NCBI GenBank assembly: GCA_003952965.2 | Contig: CM025853.1 | Span: 27,324,031-27,388,030, forward strand | Length of the DNA stretch: 64,000 nucleotides | From: Morella rubra | Taxonomy: Eukaryota > Streptophyta > Magnoliopsida > Fagales > Myricaceae | Direction of reading: 5' to 3' | Shown: positions 11,979-22,697 of the stretch, piece by piece | Layout: each line of letters opens with the position of its first letter | Numbering within the stretch: position 1 is the stretch's first letter | Notes under the pieces: generated by a model | The model's database searches: none | What the model was told of the DNA's origin: nothing | The model's input: only the letters and a program-made list of their open reading frames with translations | Position numbers and translations under genes: made by a program

Positions 11979-14150
11979 TTGTCGACTTCTTCTTTCACTC
12001 TTTGTTTCCTTGGAATTTTCTTTCCTCTCTCTCTCTCTCTCTCTCTCTTTGCGAATCAATTTTCTTCCTCTCTCTCTCTCTCTATCACTCTCGATTCTTT
12101 GCGACGTTATCAAAACTTATTGGAAAGCTAAAAAACTCGTAGTGGATTTTCGTAGTACATTTTCGTAGGTTTTTGTTTGTAGTAATTAAGTTGTTGTTGT
12201 TTGTTACTCTTTGAAGCGGGCTTGCTTTTACTCCTAGCAGCTTAGGATCTGCTGTTTATGCTTAGGATCTGGTTTAGCTTAACCTGGTTTAGCCTTTCTC
12301 GGACCTCTGAAATACCTCTGTTAAATACACGTTAAGCTGGACACGTTGTTTTTTCTCCCCCCTTCATCTTCTTTTTGTTGTTTTTTCATCTTCTTTTTGT
12401 TGTTTTTTCTCCCCCCTTCATCTTCACCAATTGTTGTTGCGTTGTTGATGCTCAGTGGTTTATGCAGGTGGTTTATCATAAAATCAGTTGAAATAACAAT
12501 TTTCTTTCCTCTCTCTCTCTCTCTCTCTCGCTCTTTGCGAATCAAGAACTCAGATTCGTAGACGTTATGAAAAATTGGAGGCTAAGAAACTCGTAGTGGA
12601 TTTTCGTAGTACATAGGTGGTTGTGTTTGTAGTAATTAAGTTGACCTTTGATTACTCGCTAATGCGGGCTGCTTTGGGCTCCAGCAGCTTAGGATCTGGT
12701 TTATGGGATCATCTTCTGTAACCTCTGAGCCTTTCTCGGAAAAATATTGTGTTAGCAACACGAAGCTGGATTCTTTTTGTTGTTTTTTCTCCCCCCTTCA
12801 TCTTCACCATCCAGTTGCGTTGTTGTTGCTCAAATATGCAGATTTACTGAAAGTGGTTTAAGGCCTAAATCATAACTGAGTGGTTGATATAACATAAATT
12901 CACCAAATCCATAAGGATTTAGATTTTGGTAATGCATGGATGATTGGATTTCGAAATTTTACCGTACACGATCAACTCTGGGAACGACCAGACTTCAATC
13001 GTCTCCTACGTCTCAAATTCTTCAATGTTTAATTTCTTAAAATCTGCATCAACCCCAATTTACTAGTTCAGCTAACAGATAGTTTTCTTTTACTGATTTT
13101 GCTATCGGTAGCCTAATTAGAGGCTCAACAGCTTCTTCTTTTTTTCATTTCATGCTTGGGGTTTTTGGTTTAATCTAACAAGAATTTTATGGCTCCTAGT
13201 CAAGGTTTCTTTTCCATTCCATTCTTCCTATAGTTGCTTATGGGTGGATGTTTGTTTGCCTATACGCAGCTTTTATCCCTTTAAGTGACTTAGCCGATCC
13301 CGTCCTTATGAAGAAGTATGGAGTGAAGCCTGACCCTGAAACCTTGGAGATTGTTACCACTGCTGCTAAGCAAAGAGAGGTACATAAATATCTTCTTTAG
13401 ATGTGTGATATCTTAGTGCTTCTTATACTGTTGTATTTATGAAACACACTGACCTCGTGAGGTGGGAGCAGATTGTGGTGATCCTGAAAGTCTACTGGGG
13501 AGATGCTCGTGAGAAGATTTGTGAAGCAATTGATAATATTCCTCTCAGCTGCCTTATTATAGGAAACAGAGGGCTGGGCAGACTTAAGCGGTAAAGTTCC
13601 ATCCCCTGCTTTAGTTTGGATGGGATTCCTGCTTCATGGAGTCGACTGAGGTCTTTGGTTAAGTTTATTTTAGATTTTTACTTTTGAAAAGGCTCTATTT
13701 GTTAAACAGGCGGTGTCAGTTGGCACCCTGGTAATCCAGTTTATAGACTTCTCGAGGCAATGATGTGATACCAAATTAGACTGTTCTCCTCAATTAGCCT
13801 CTTTTGAGGCCAAATTGTTCATGTTTCTATAATTACGCAGTAATGCTTTTCCACAAAAGTTGACCCGAAAATTATCCACCGTTTGTTTCTGAGTTGTGAA
13901 GAGAATATGCATCACCATAGAGCTGTCATATAAATTTTTTTTTTGTTTTTGGTGTGGTGATGAAGTGGAGATATGAATATAATTTACAATTGTTGAGGCA
14001 CCTGTCAGTTGATTGGAGCTCCTTTGAAATTTTATTGGTTTGATTTGCTTTTTTCTGGATTTTTACAGGGCTGTATTAGGCAGTGTCAGCAACTATGTTG
14101 TGAATAATGGCTCCTGTCCTATTACCGTGGTGAAGATCGCGGAGCAATGA
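11756..14150 (+). CDS. Universal stress protein (UspA domain), small plant type
   Basis: Four exons: 11756-11933, 13270-13379, 13472-13590 and 14069-14150. All have GT-AG borders and join in phase to 162 residues, the usual length of single-domain plant USPs. The protein opens RRIGVAVDFSACSKKALKWA, the first strand and helix of the fold, and carries IIGNRGLGRLKRAVLGSVS, matching the ATP-binding G-2x-G-9x-G(S/T) signature. The C-terminus ends PITVVKIAEQ. It resembles the Arabidopsis At3g53990 group of soluble ATP-binding stress proteins. The role is probably redox or chaperone-like in stress, known only from the family. Intron 1 (1.3 kb) holds CT microsatellites and an internal duplication described separately. 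Confidence 0.95.
12021..12835 (+). repeat. Diverged duplication inside USP intron 1, with (CT)n tracts
   Basis: The segment from about 12021 to 12453 is repeated, with divergence and small indels, from about 12504 to 12835. Shared landmarks in order are a CT microsatellite ending CTTTGCGAATCAA, ACTCGTAGTGGATTTTCGTA, GTAGTAATTAAGTTG, CAGCTTAGGATCTG, GCCTTTCTCGGA and TTCTCCCCCCTTCATCTTC. A further (CT)n tract occupies about 11943-11976. Noncoding; it lengthens the intron. Confidence 0.8.
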
Positions 14151-14790
14151 TCACTGGTTTCTTACCTGTATGTCCTTCAGGATAACTGCAGTGATGTCTT
14201 CGCTTGAATGGAGTTGTATCAAATAAGCCTGCTCTCTGTAAATTAGTGCTGAAGTTTGACTAACTTTACAGCCAAGTATATGTTTGATGGAATTGGTCTT
14301 TTTAAGCGTATCCTATGTGAGTTATTTTCTTTGCCCATGATTGGGTTGCTGTCCTTCTATTTTGAATGGAAATAAACTATTCTAGAACTTTTTTGCTGCT
14401 AAAGCACTGTTTGGTTAACGTTTTGGATGTGCCTTTCTTGGTTTTCATTTCACTAGAAAGAACAAAGGGCATGTTTTGCTTTGCAATTAGGAAATCAACC
14501 AGCAAGGCCCTAGAGACAAATGGATTTATGTACGGTTGTTGTAACAAGTAGCTTAGCAATAGCAATTTCTAATCTTATGACCTCAGACCATTGAAGGAGC
14601 TTGTAACTTTTAGTCTCCCCTTGCTCAGTTGGGTCTCTGAGATAACAAATTAGTCATTTAGTTCCGTGAGTTAATGATTTCGGGGATAAGTCCATGACTA
14701 CCGTGGATCCCATAATTCATAGCCAATTATGTTGGCATGGATGACAAAATAGAAACCCAATTACCAGCTCATTGGAAGAAACCAAAAAGA
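14151..14790. other. 3' flank of the USP gene
   Basis: Presumed 3' UTR followed by spacer. No coding or repeat signal beyond short chance ORFs. Confidence 0.45.
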
Positions 14791-14940
14791 CCAGAATTAG
14801 GTAGTCTAGAAGTCTGCGTACCTGAGACGAAGAAGAATTTAAGCCACATCTACAGTCCGTGAAAGGCCAGAATTAGGTAGTCTAGAAGTCTGCGTACCTG
14901 AGATGAAGAAGAATTTAAGCCACATCTACAATCCGCGAAA
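14791..14940 (+). repeat. Tandem 76-bp duplication upstream of the PMEI gene
   Basis: The unit beginning CCAGAATTAGGTAGTCTAGA is found at 14791 and again at 14867, a period of 76 bp, with only a few changes (for example GAGACGAAG versus GAGATGAAG). It lies about 150-300 bp before the start codon of the next gene, so it is in promoter territory. Confidence 0.88.
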
Positions 14941-15086
14941 CCATGCCAGCGGCTAGATCTTTCATTGCCGTCCTATTTTCCTGGATAAACTACCTCTTCG
15001 CAGGAGCTGATTAACCAGAAAATCTCTTTTACTTTCCCCTCTAGTCCATTTTCTTTCTTTCCTATTAGCCGGAAGCTAGAGAAACA

Positions 15087-15938
15087 ATGGAGGCCACCCA
15101 TGCAATCCCACTCATCATCTCATTCTTTTCTCTTGTCTTCTTCAACCCTGCGCAAGCCCTGTGCGTGCCCCGCAACAACTCGGACCATAATAACCTCTAT
15201 TCATCACCAGATTTATCTCCAGAGCCGAGTCAAGAGGCACATCCTCCAGTCAGCTATATCTCGGCACCATCTCCCTACGCATGGCCTCCATATGAGTCTG
15301 AACCACCGTCTTCCTCCCCAAGTACACCGCCGCATTTGCCTTCATCTTGGAAAGCAACTCCACCCACTATAAGCCACAAGTTGCCCCCATTTATTCCCAC
15401 TCCTGAGCCTGCATTAGGAACCACACGACGTCCTTTGGCACCTCCTCCTCCCACTGCACATGCTCCTCCGCCCTTTCATCAGCCGGGTAAGCCTCCCAGT
15501 TTATTCGTTACACCCGCCATCAAAAAAATATGTAGCAAGACCGACAGTCCTGCTCTTTGCATCTCCTCGGTATCCCCGTTTCTAACCGGCAAATCCGATC
15601 CTGTTTCCGTCCTTCAAATGGCAATAAAGGCTTGCACGGCACACGCCAATTCAGCACTAGCCGCGGCTTCAAGTCTCGTTAAGACGTATAAGAGTCTTGC
15701 TCCGGCCATCGGTGATTGCAAGGACAGCTACAGAGATGTTATGGATAACCTTCAGAACGCAAAAGACGCCATCCCAACTCACGACATTGGGACGATCAAT
15801 AGCATGCTTAGCGCGGCTTTGTCAGACTTCGGGACATGTGATGATGGGTTTACTGGAGGGACATCCCCATTGGCCAACTACGATGCCAAGGGGACCAAGT
15901 TGGCTAGCATTTGCCTGGCCGTTGCTTCCTTAATTTAA
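15087..15938 (+). CDS. PMEI-domain protein with proline-rich N-terminal region
   Basis: A single-exon frame of 283 residues. Residues 1-24 form a cleavable-looking signal peptide ending AQA. Residues about 27-138 are rich in Pro and Ser with PPPP and SPxP motifs, like the arabinogalactan or extensin-type domains of wall proteins. Residues about 140-281 form a plant invertase/pectin methylesterase inhibitor domain: Cys149 and Cys158 give the N-terminal hairpin disulfide and Cys211 and Cys251 the second pair. FGTCDDGF near the end is the usual family motif. The protein is expected in the cell wall, where PMEI proteins bind pectin methylesterase or acid invertase; sequence alone cannot say which. 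The Pro-rich module may anchor it in the wall. Confidence 0.92.
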   Translation: MEATHAIPLIISFFSLVFFNPAQALCVPRNNSDHNNLYSSPDLSPEPSQEAHPPVSYISAPSPYAWPPYESEPPSSSPSTPPHLPSSWKATPPTISHKLPPFIPTPEPALGTTRRPLAPPPPTAHAPPPFHQPGKPPSLFVTPAIKKICSKTDSPALCISSVSPFLTGKSDPVSVLQMAIKACTAHANSALAAASSLVKTYKSLAPAIGDCKDSYRDVMDNLQNAKDAIPTHDIGTINSMLSAALSDFGTCDDGFTGGTSPLANYDAKGTKLASICLAVASLI

Positions 15939-17127
15939 TTAGTGTTCTGTTTCCTTATTGCCTATATGGATGACTAGCAAGAGAGTTTGGTTTATCGGGA
16001 CAAGGAAGATTCATTCCGTGACCATTAGTATTAACATTATTCTAATGAAACTTTTGATTTTTGCGGTCTTTCTTTCTTGAATCCAAGATTTATATTTGGA
16101 ATTACTAATTTGATATAAATGGGAGTGAATCTAATTTGTGGAGCCATTTTGGAGATCCTACCGAGTTTGCATGAATTTGCTCTTGCTTCATTAACCTTTT
16201 ACTCATTTTTACTAAAGCATAGTCCTAAAAATAAGATTTATGTAGTGATTGATTCACGCATCTCATTTGGTGAATGTCATTTCGTGTATGTCGTGTAGCA
16301 GAAATATGAAAGGTTAGGCGAGAGTAAAATATCTCTTGTCTGATTCCAAGGGTTGACTTGGTAGTCTAGATCTGAGATTTAGTGGTTTGCTCTTTCCGCA
16401 GTTTTAGGTTCGAATAATTACCCAGTCATTGTATGTATAGGATAGGAGGTACTACTAGGTAGATAACTACTAAGTATAATTTCTTATTAAGGGTGAGAAA
16501 AAATTACTTTAAGAATTGGAAACTCCGATTCTAATTCTTATTCTAATTTTTCTAAAAAATATAAAATAAAAATATTGTTTAAAATAAAGTATAATATATG
16601 TATGTTGATTGAATGTTCATTTTAGAATCTAGATTTTGAGTGAAAATTTTATATTTATTATTAATTTATGATGAATAACTAAAAAATACCGAAATTTTTT
16701 ATTTCAATTTTTTTTTATAGAAAAAATAGAGTTCAAAATAAAGTATAACATATATGAGTAAAACTTGTTTGAATGTTTATTTTAGAATCTAGATTTTGGT
16801 TGAATGTTTACATTTATTATTAATTTATAATGAATAATAGAAAAATAGAAAAATCTTCCGAAAATCAAGTCTAAAAAATATTTTTAACTCATTAAAGCCT
16901 CAAAAAAATATGTCTAAAAAAGCTCACATATCCATTCCAGTACTCAACCTTATTTCTTATAATTATTTTGATAAAGCTCGTGTTAAAACAAGTGGAAATC
17001 CTGACATACTTGTCTTATGGTTAGGCCATCAGGCTTATATTGATGCCTAGGAAGTTGGATGGCCTTCGTTCTCTCTTTTTTCTTTTTCTAAATTTTCTTA
17101 CACGGGCTTGCTAAACGAAATTGGGTT
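15939..17127. other. Intergenic AT-rich DNA with an imperfect internal repeat
   Basis: After the PMEI 3' UTR the DNA is AT-rich. Two imperfect direct repeats share TTCAAAATAAAGTATAA- or TTTAAAATAAAGTATAA-type starts, TTTTAGAATCTAGATTTTG and ATTTATTATTAATTTAT (about 16575-16680 and 16730-16830). No coding sequence was seen. Confidence 0.5.
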
Positions 17128-17380
17128 CCTCTCCTATTTTTTTTTTTTAGGCAACATTGAAATTTTATATAATTAGTGGTTAACAGTACAAAATAGCTGG
17201 CATAGTACAAGAAAGCCCACTGGGCCATCTATTCGACATTGTACTTGAAGCCCATTACACCATTTGAAATAGACCCAAAGTCTATACACCACAGGAAGGC
17301 CCAAAAGCCTGCATCTACAAACAGGACACACAAGCCTGAATACCACAACTGAGCCTGAAGGCCCAAATCCCTCCCCTATT
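17128..17380 (-). mobile_element. 5'-truncated LINE (L1-type) 3' end with target-site duplication
   Basis: Read on the minus strand, a noncoding 3' end runs to a poly-A tail, which appears as a T-run at about 17137-17148 on the plus strand. The insert, about 17139-17369, is bounded by CCTCTCCTATT (17128-17138) and CCTCCCCTATT (17370-17380), an 11-bp target-site duplication with one mismatch. A poly-A end, target duplication and missing 5' part are the hallmarks of a truncated non-LTR insertion. Confidence 0.75.
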
Positions 17381-17559
17381 TCTCCTTCGTTTTTGGTTGG
17401 GAACTGCAGTGGCTAATGTGCTCTTTCACCTTTGCTGGTGGCAGAGGCTACTCTAAGGTAATTGGAGCCTTAGGCGAAACTTTAAAATCAGCCCTTGTAT
17501 AATAATTTATAAAATAAAATATTTAAAAAATAAAAAATATTAATAAAAATTTAGTTAAA

Positions 17560-18016
17560 ACATATTCTTCTAACATTTTGAGATGCAAAATTATTTATCA
17601 AAGTTTTATATTCTAAATTTGTTAATATATATTTTCAATTGATAATATAGCTAATCCATTTAATATTTCTTGTGTCATAGTTGATCTTAGTAGAATTTTA
17701 TTAATTTTAGTTTTAAAAACTTCTTTCTGCAGAAGCAACAGTTAAGGTATTGTCAATAATATTCTATAAGCAATACTTACATTTGAAAAGAGTCTAATAC
17801 TTTTATATAGTTTAATGTTTCAATTGGAGTGTAAGTCTCTATTTTTAAAATCTCTTTTAACACTTTCAATTCTGAAAACAAATATAAACCATCAATATCA
17901 ACATGATCTTCATGTTTTAAAACATTTTCAAGTACAACACAATATTTTTTCAAGTCATCCTCATCCAAAGAATTCAACTTGTTTAAATTAAATAAAAAAC
18001 CAAAAATACAATACAA
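17560..18016 (-). pseudogene. hAT transposase C-terminal remnant (zf-MYM/TTF-type clade)
   Basis: On the minus strand a frame from 18016 reads LNSLDEDDLKKYCVVLENVL and then DIDGLYLFSELKVLKEIL, typical of the region before the dimerisation domain in plant hAT transposases of the TTF-type zinc-finger group. Downstream, in shifted frames, come LTVASAERSFLKLKLIK and LLRSTMTQEILNGLAILSIE, which match the hAT C-terminal dimerisation domain. Stops and at least one frameshift break it, and the N-terminal half including the zinc finger is not found, so it cannot encode an active transposase. Confidence 0.82.
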
Positions 18017-18495
18017 ATAATGATAACTACAACAAATAAAACATAAGATAAAAAGTTTAGAATAATATCACATAAACTTTAGTGACGACTAGTGATCTTG
18101 ATCTCAAAGATAGAAGTTAAGAAGCACCATTAAATGAGGAGAAAAAACAGGATGGTTGAGAGGATTTTTAAGTAGTTTTTGTAATTAACAAGCAATTCAA
18201 ATATTGTCTCAAGTAATTGTGAAATGGTTTATAAATTAAGTCCTTTTAAAGATAGATTTTTAATTGTTAATTAATGTATACAAGGTAAAAATATTAAATA
18301 GATTAGATGGTATAAACGGCTAGGAATTATTTTTGTTTGTCAAGTAACTATAAAAAAAATTAAATGAATTAGGTGTGTGATTTTATAAGATTCTCGAATC
18401 AATTGCCAACTAATCTTAAGAAGATTTTATAGGATATTGATTTTATAAAATTTCATTTGAATCAATTTGCAACTAATATCTTCTAAATAACGAGA

Positions 18496-19116
18496 TGTGA
18501 TGGAGCCATTTTTAATTGGCCTATCACAGCATCTACTGGGCCAAGAGCCCGAGGGAGTTAGACTTGAAGTCTAACACTTGGGATGGGTTGAAAGGTCATA
18601 GATCTCCTTCCTTCCCCCTATAAGAAAAGTAAACAAGCTAGGACTCATGGTCCTCCTCGTAGAGGGTTTTCTCCGATGTCATTGTTTAATATATTTTCTT
18701 TTTAAGTTCGATTATCAGTTAAAAAGAGTATGAGAGAGAGTTTTGCGCATACCTTTTCTGCCTTTTGTCTTTCTTGCCCTTTCCTCTTCCTATTGGTTCT
18801 CAGGAAGGTGGTTCATGTTTGCTCATTTAATGACTATATTTTATTCTTTATGGCATCAACTTTTATCAGGGAATCGGATGATTAACTCCCCTTAGGCCTT
18901 ATTTTTTATGCTTGATGTGATCCTAATTTAAGAGGTTTGTCGATCTTTCCCAAATGACATACTTTTTAGTCGACAAGAACTTTGTTTGTATTAGGATGGG
19001 CCTCAACTCTTTTCTATTTGGCCTAAGATCTACTTTCCTTCTTATTGGGCCTCAATAACCTTTCCCAGGGCAAGAAAATCTATCCCCATCCAGACGTTAT
19101 AGAGTTGATCAATGCA
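18496..19116. repeat. Possible solo LTR inside the hAT remnant
   Basis: The 621-bp stretch starts TGTGATGGAGCC and ends ATCAATGCA, is less AT-rich than the hAT around it, and has near-matching 5-bp flanks (CGAGA left, AGAGA right). A TATAAG-like box lies near 18620. These are weak but consistent signs of a solo LTR; no second copy in the window confirms it. Confidence 0.3.
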
Positions 19117-19350
19117 AGAGACTTTATAAATGAGTGAAGAGTTAATTGTTCCTTTTATCAAGAAGATTTATTAAACATCTTTATAGAATAAAAATTAATT
19201 AACTAAAATTCTATACAAATAGCTTTAACTTAAATTTTTGAGGCCTTATTATTAAATATTTTTTAAATATACAATTAAAGAAAATTTTTAATAGAAGGCC
19301 TCCTTAATTTAGGGGCCTTAGGCAACTGCCTACCCTGCTTATAGCTCCTG

Positions 19351-20497
19351 TGAAAAGGTCCTCAGTGATGACGTGAGCCGTGATAGTCATGCATGGGAGG
19401 ATAGGTGCCAAGATGAGGCCGCATTGGCACCCATGGGTACCCTTGACACGCCCACCGCACGCGCAGCAAGAGCACGACAGTCATGCCATGGCATCAGCGC
19501 GTGCGCGCGCAAGCACAGCGCCCAAGCAACACCCATGCTTGGCATGCCAGCCAGCCGGCCACAAACATGCCATGACAGCCATGGCCTTGCCCATGGCCTT
19601 GCCATGACACGGTGCCACAGCAAGTCCTTGGCCACCAACCAAGCCAAGCAAGAACAGTGGGCCAACGGACAAAGGAGTGCCATTACACAGGATGGCCACC
19701 ACCACCCCTACCGGTGCTAGGTGGGGAAAGGAAGAGGAAGGGCTACAGAGTCGAAGGAGCACCACCACCCATGGAGGTGCAAGCAGCAGCGGCGCCACAG
19801 TGGACGGCGGCGGACGACGGCAAGATCTAGGAGGTATCTTAGGGATTAGTTTCCTTTCTTGTTAAGATTGAATAAATCATATCTTCTAGATTTAAGGATC
19901 CTTTCCTAAACTCTAGAAGATTCTTTTCCTTTGAGTTTATGTTGTACTAGGCATGTAATATCAGCTCTACTTGATTGAAGGGATTGATTCCTAAAGATCG
20001 GTGATTTGATTTAATTTGTGATTGTGATTTGATTCCATTAGGGTTTGTAAGCACCTAAGGATGTCTATATAAACACTTTAGGTGCATTAGAGTTATCATT
20101 CAGAATAGTAGAGTCTTGGAGAGCCTGAGTGCTTTTAGGGAGAGTTTTGGCCAAGTATAGGCACGTATATGCTAAGTCGGTGTTAAGGCTAATAACCTTG
20201 TCATTTAAGATTCATTCTAGGCTAATAACCTAGTTTGGGTACCCGTTCTTGGGCTAATTAACCCTTGATCGGGATTGTTATTGTGTTCTTGTGGTTCTTG
20301 GGCTAATTAACCCTTAACCATATTTTTCGTTCTTCATAATAATAATATCTCGAGTGTTCTTCATTTGTGTGTTAGATCCTATATTTCAGCTCGTGTATTG
20401 TCAAGAACGGTTTAGGAGAATCAATTGGGGTGATCGCGTTCGAATCACTTGGCGGGAGTTGGCGTTGTTAAGGTGGCCTAGACCGAGGTCCCTAACA
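19351..20497 (+). repeat. 5' LTR of the gag-protease retrotransposon
   Basis: A 1147-bp LTR. The first 400 bp are GC-rich and full of GCCATG-like words; the remainder is AT-rich. A TATA box (TATATAAA, 20066-20073) is followed by the probable transcription start. The repeated phrase GGCTAATTAACCCTT occurs near 20252 and 20302. The end TAACA is followed by the putative primer-binding site. Confidence 0.93.
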
Positions 20498-20934
20498 AAT
20501 TGGTGCTTTCATTGAGAGTTGCGTGGAGATTCATCAAGGAGTTCTTGGAGAAGTCTTCATTTCAAGAAAGGTAAACACGAGCCTACACTAGGTTTGATTT
20601 GTTTTCCTTGGATTAATTGAGTCGCAAAGTTGTTCGTTCTTACTAAGTTCTTGAGTGAGGGAGGGGTTCGATCTTCTTTTGGAGAGAACCCAAGGTCGGA
20701 AGTTGTTCGTGACAAGTTCTTTGTCGGGAGGGGTTCGATCTTCATTTTGGAGAGAACCCAAGGTTGGACTTGTTGTTGCAGCCAAGTATTGCAATGGAGG
20801 CAGTGTCAAGTTCGCTTACTTCCAACCGAGACCGGTTCGAAGCCTTGGAGTCATCTACTCTATGGCTCAAAGACAAGATGTAGGAGACATCCACAACCAT
20901 GGCTCACATGTAATGAGCCATAACCACGGTTACC

Positions 20935-22697
20935 ATGGCCACCGAAGAGAATAGAAGAGCGGTGGAAGGGATGAGGCAAGACCTAAAAGCGGTGTTGGCT
21001 AGACTTGGTGGAGAGCCAAGGGAAGGCAACCATGTACAAGCTGCAAGGATGGAGGAGAATAGGAGGGAAGATGTTCATCTCGAAGATGGAAGAGAAACTC
21101 ACTTATCTGAGTCCACAAGAGAAGAGCCTAGACCGCGCAAACACTTAGAATGGGTGGACGTGTGGAGAATGAGCATGAAGTAGTCGAGAGATGGCTACGG
21201 GAGGAGTCCAACCATGGTGATGATCATGCAAGGACGGAAGATAGAGTTGGAGGTAGCTGATATAGGGAGGAGAGACCCTATGGAAGAACCTATGAAGATG
21301 CTAGAAGGAGAAATCGAGACTATGATCGTGATGGTGATGGAAATCTGTTTAACCACCGAGGACCTAGGAGGCCCAACTATTATAGAGGTGATTATGATGA
21401 AGACGGTGGAGATGGAAATCGGTTTCACAACCGAGGACCTAGGAGACCGAAGATAGAGTTCCAAAGTTTAGTGGAGGTGATCCACATGAATGGCTTGACA
21501 ATGTGGAGCACTACTTCCATGTCTATGAAATGCGAAGGGAAGAAAGAGTTGCCACCGCATGTTTCTATCTTGATGGCAAAGCAAGCAAGTGGTGGAGGTG
21601 GATTCGGGCCCAATACGAGAAAGAAAGAAGAAGGCTCGGATGGACGCTTTCGAGAGGGAGCTGCTTATGCAATTTGGGCCCTCGCCCATTGTCAACCATC
21701 ATGGCCAATTGGCCAAACTCAAGCAAGAGGGCAAGGTGCACACATATGTGGAGGAGTTTCGACAACTCCAAACTCTAGTGAGGGGTTGGTCCGAGGAGGC
21801 ACTCATTGGCACCTTTGTGGATGGGTTGAAGCCTTGGATAGCTAAGGAGCTCAAGTTGAAGCAGCCCACTAGATTGCAAGAAGCTATGAGGATGGCCGAA
21901 GATAGCTACCGGTTTGAGAAGAAGCAAGTCAAGGAGGAAGCGGCTAGCAAGGAAGATGAAACCTTGTAATCCGAGAGGCCTTCGAAGGAAAAAGAGGTGT
22001 GGAAGAATCAAGGAAGAAGAAGAATGACTTAATGAAGCTTAGCCGGGAAGAGCTTCCTGAGTACCTCAAAAAGCGATTATGCTTCAAGTGTAGAGAAAGG
22101 TGGAGGCCTACCATCAATGCATGAAGGCCAAGCTCATGCTCATGATTGATGAGGGCGAAAAGGAGTCAAGCGAGAAGCACATAGTGATAGTGAGCTGAAT
22201 GCCATGACGGGCATTGAGAAATCCTCAACCATGACATTCATGGCTTCAATGGGCGAGCATAATATCACCGTGTTGGTGGATAGTGGGTCTACCCACAACT
22301 TCATCAACACCCACCTTGTTACTAAGGCGGGCTTGCATGAAGAGGAGATAGAGGCCTTTGAGGTGAAGCTTGCCAATGGAGGAAGGATGAGATGTGAGGA
22401 GATCGTGAAGGTGGCCTCGATTGATGTCGAAGGTATGCATGTTGTGGTTGATCTATATGTATTTTCCTTGGATGAGTTGGATGTGGTCTTGGGTGATCCT
22501 TGGTTAAAAGGCATTGGCAAGATCATGTTTGACTATGGTGGGAGGAGTATGGAGTTCACCCTAGGCGGTAGGATGGTTACTTGGAGTATGGGTGGGCCAC
22601 CTAGAGAGAAGATTACTTGGGAGGATTATAATGGCATGGCCTCTAGAGTTTCAAAGGTTACCCTTGGGGTCAAGGGTACTTTTAAAGGAAGGGGGAT
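20935..22697 (+). pseudogene. Gag and aspartic-protease remnant of the LTR element
   Basis: Pieces of one polyprotein are seen in several frames. A charged N-terminal part starts near 20935 (MATEENRRAVEGMR). A retrotransposon gag domain lies at about 21440-21960, including GDPHEWLDNVEHYF, KASKWWRW and, in the next piece, YVEEFRQLQTLVRG. A zinc-knuckle-like stretch with only two clear Cys (LCFKCRE) is near 22080. A protease region has the VLVDSGSTHNFI active-site motif (about 22276-22311). Frameshifts and stops separate these parts. After the protease the sequence passes straight into the polypurine tract and LTR with no polymerase, so this is a non-coding relic or a mutated parasite of another element. 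Confidence 0.88.

Noticed and set aside
12321..12561. Serine/leucine- or arginine/glutamate-rich open frames in USP intron 1
   Set aside because: They are translations of CT/GA and pyrimidine repeats, not proteins.
19373..19798. Several overlapping long frames on both strands in GC-rich DNA
   Set aside because: They are by-products of the GC-rich first part of the LTR; the same frames recur in the 3' LTR with shifts.
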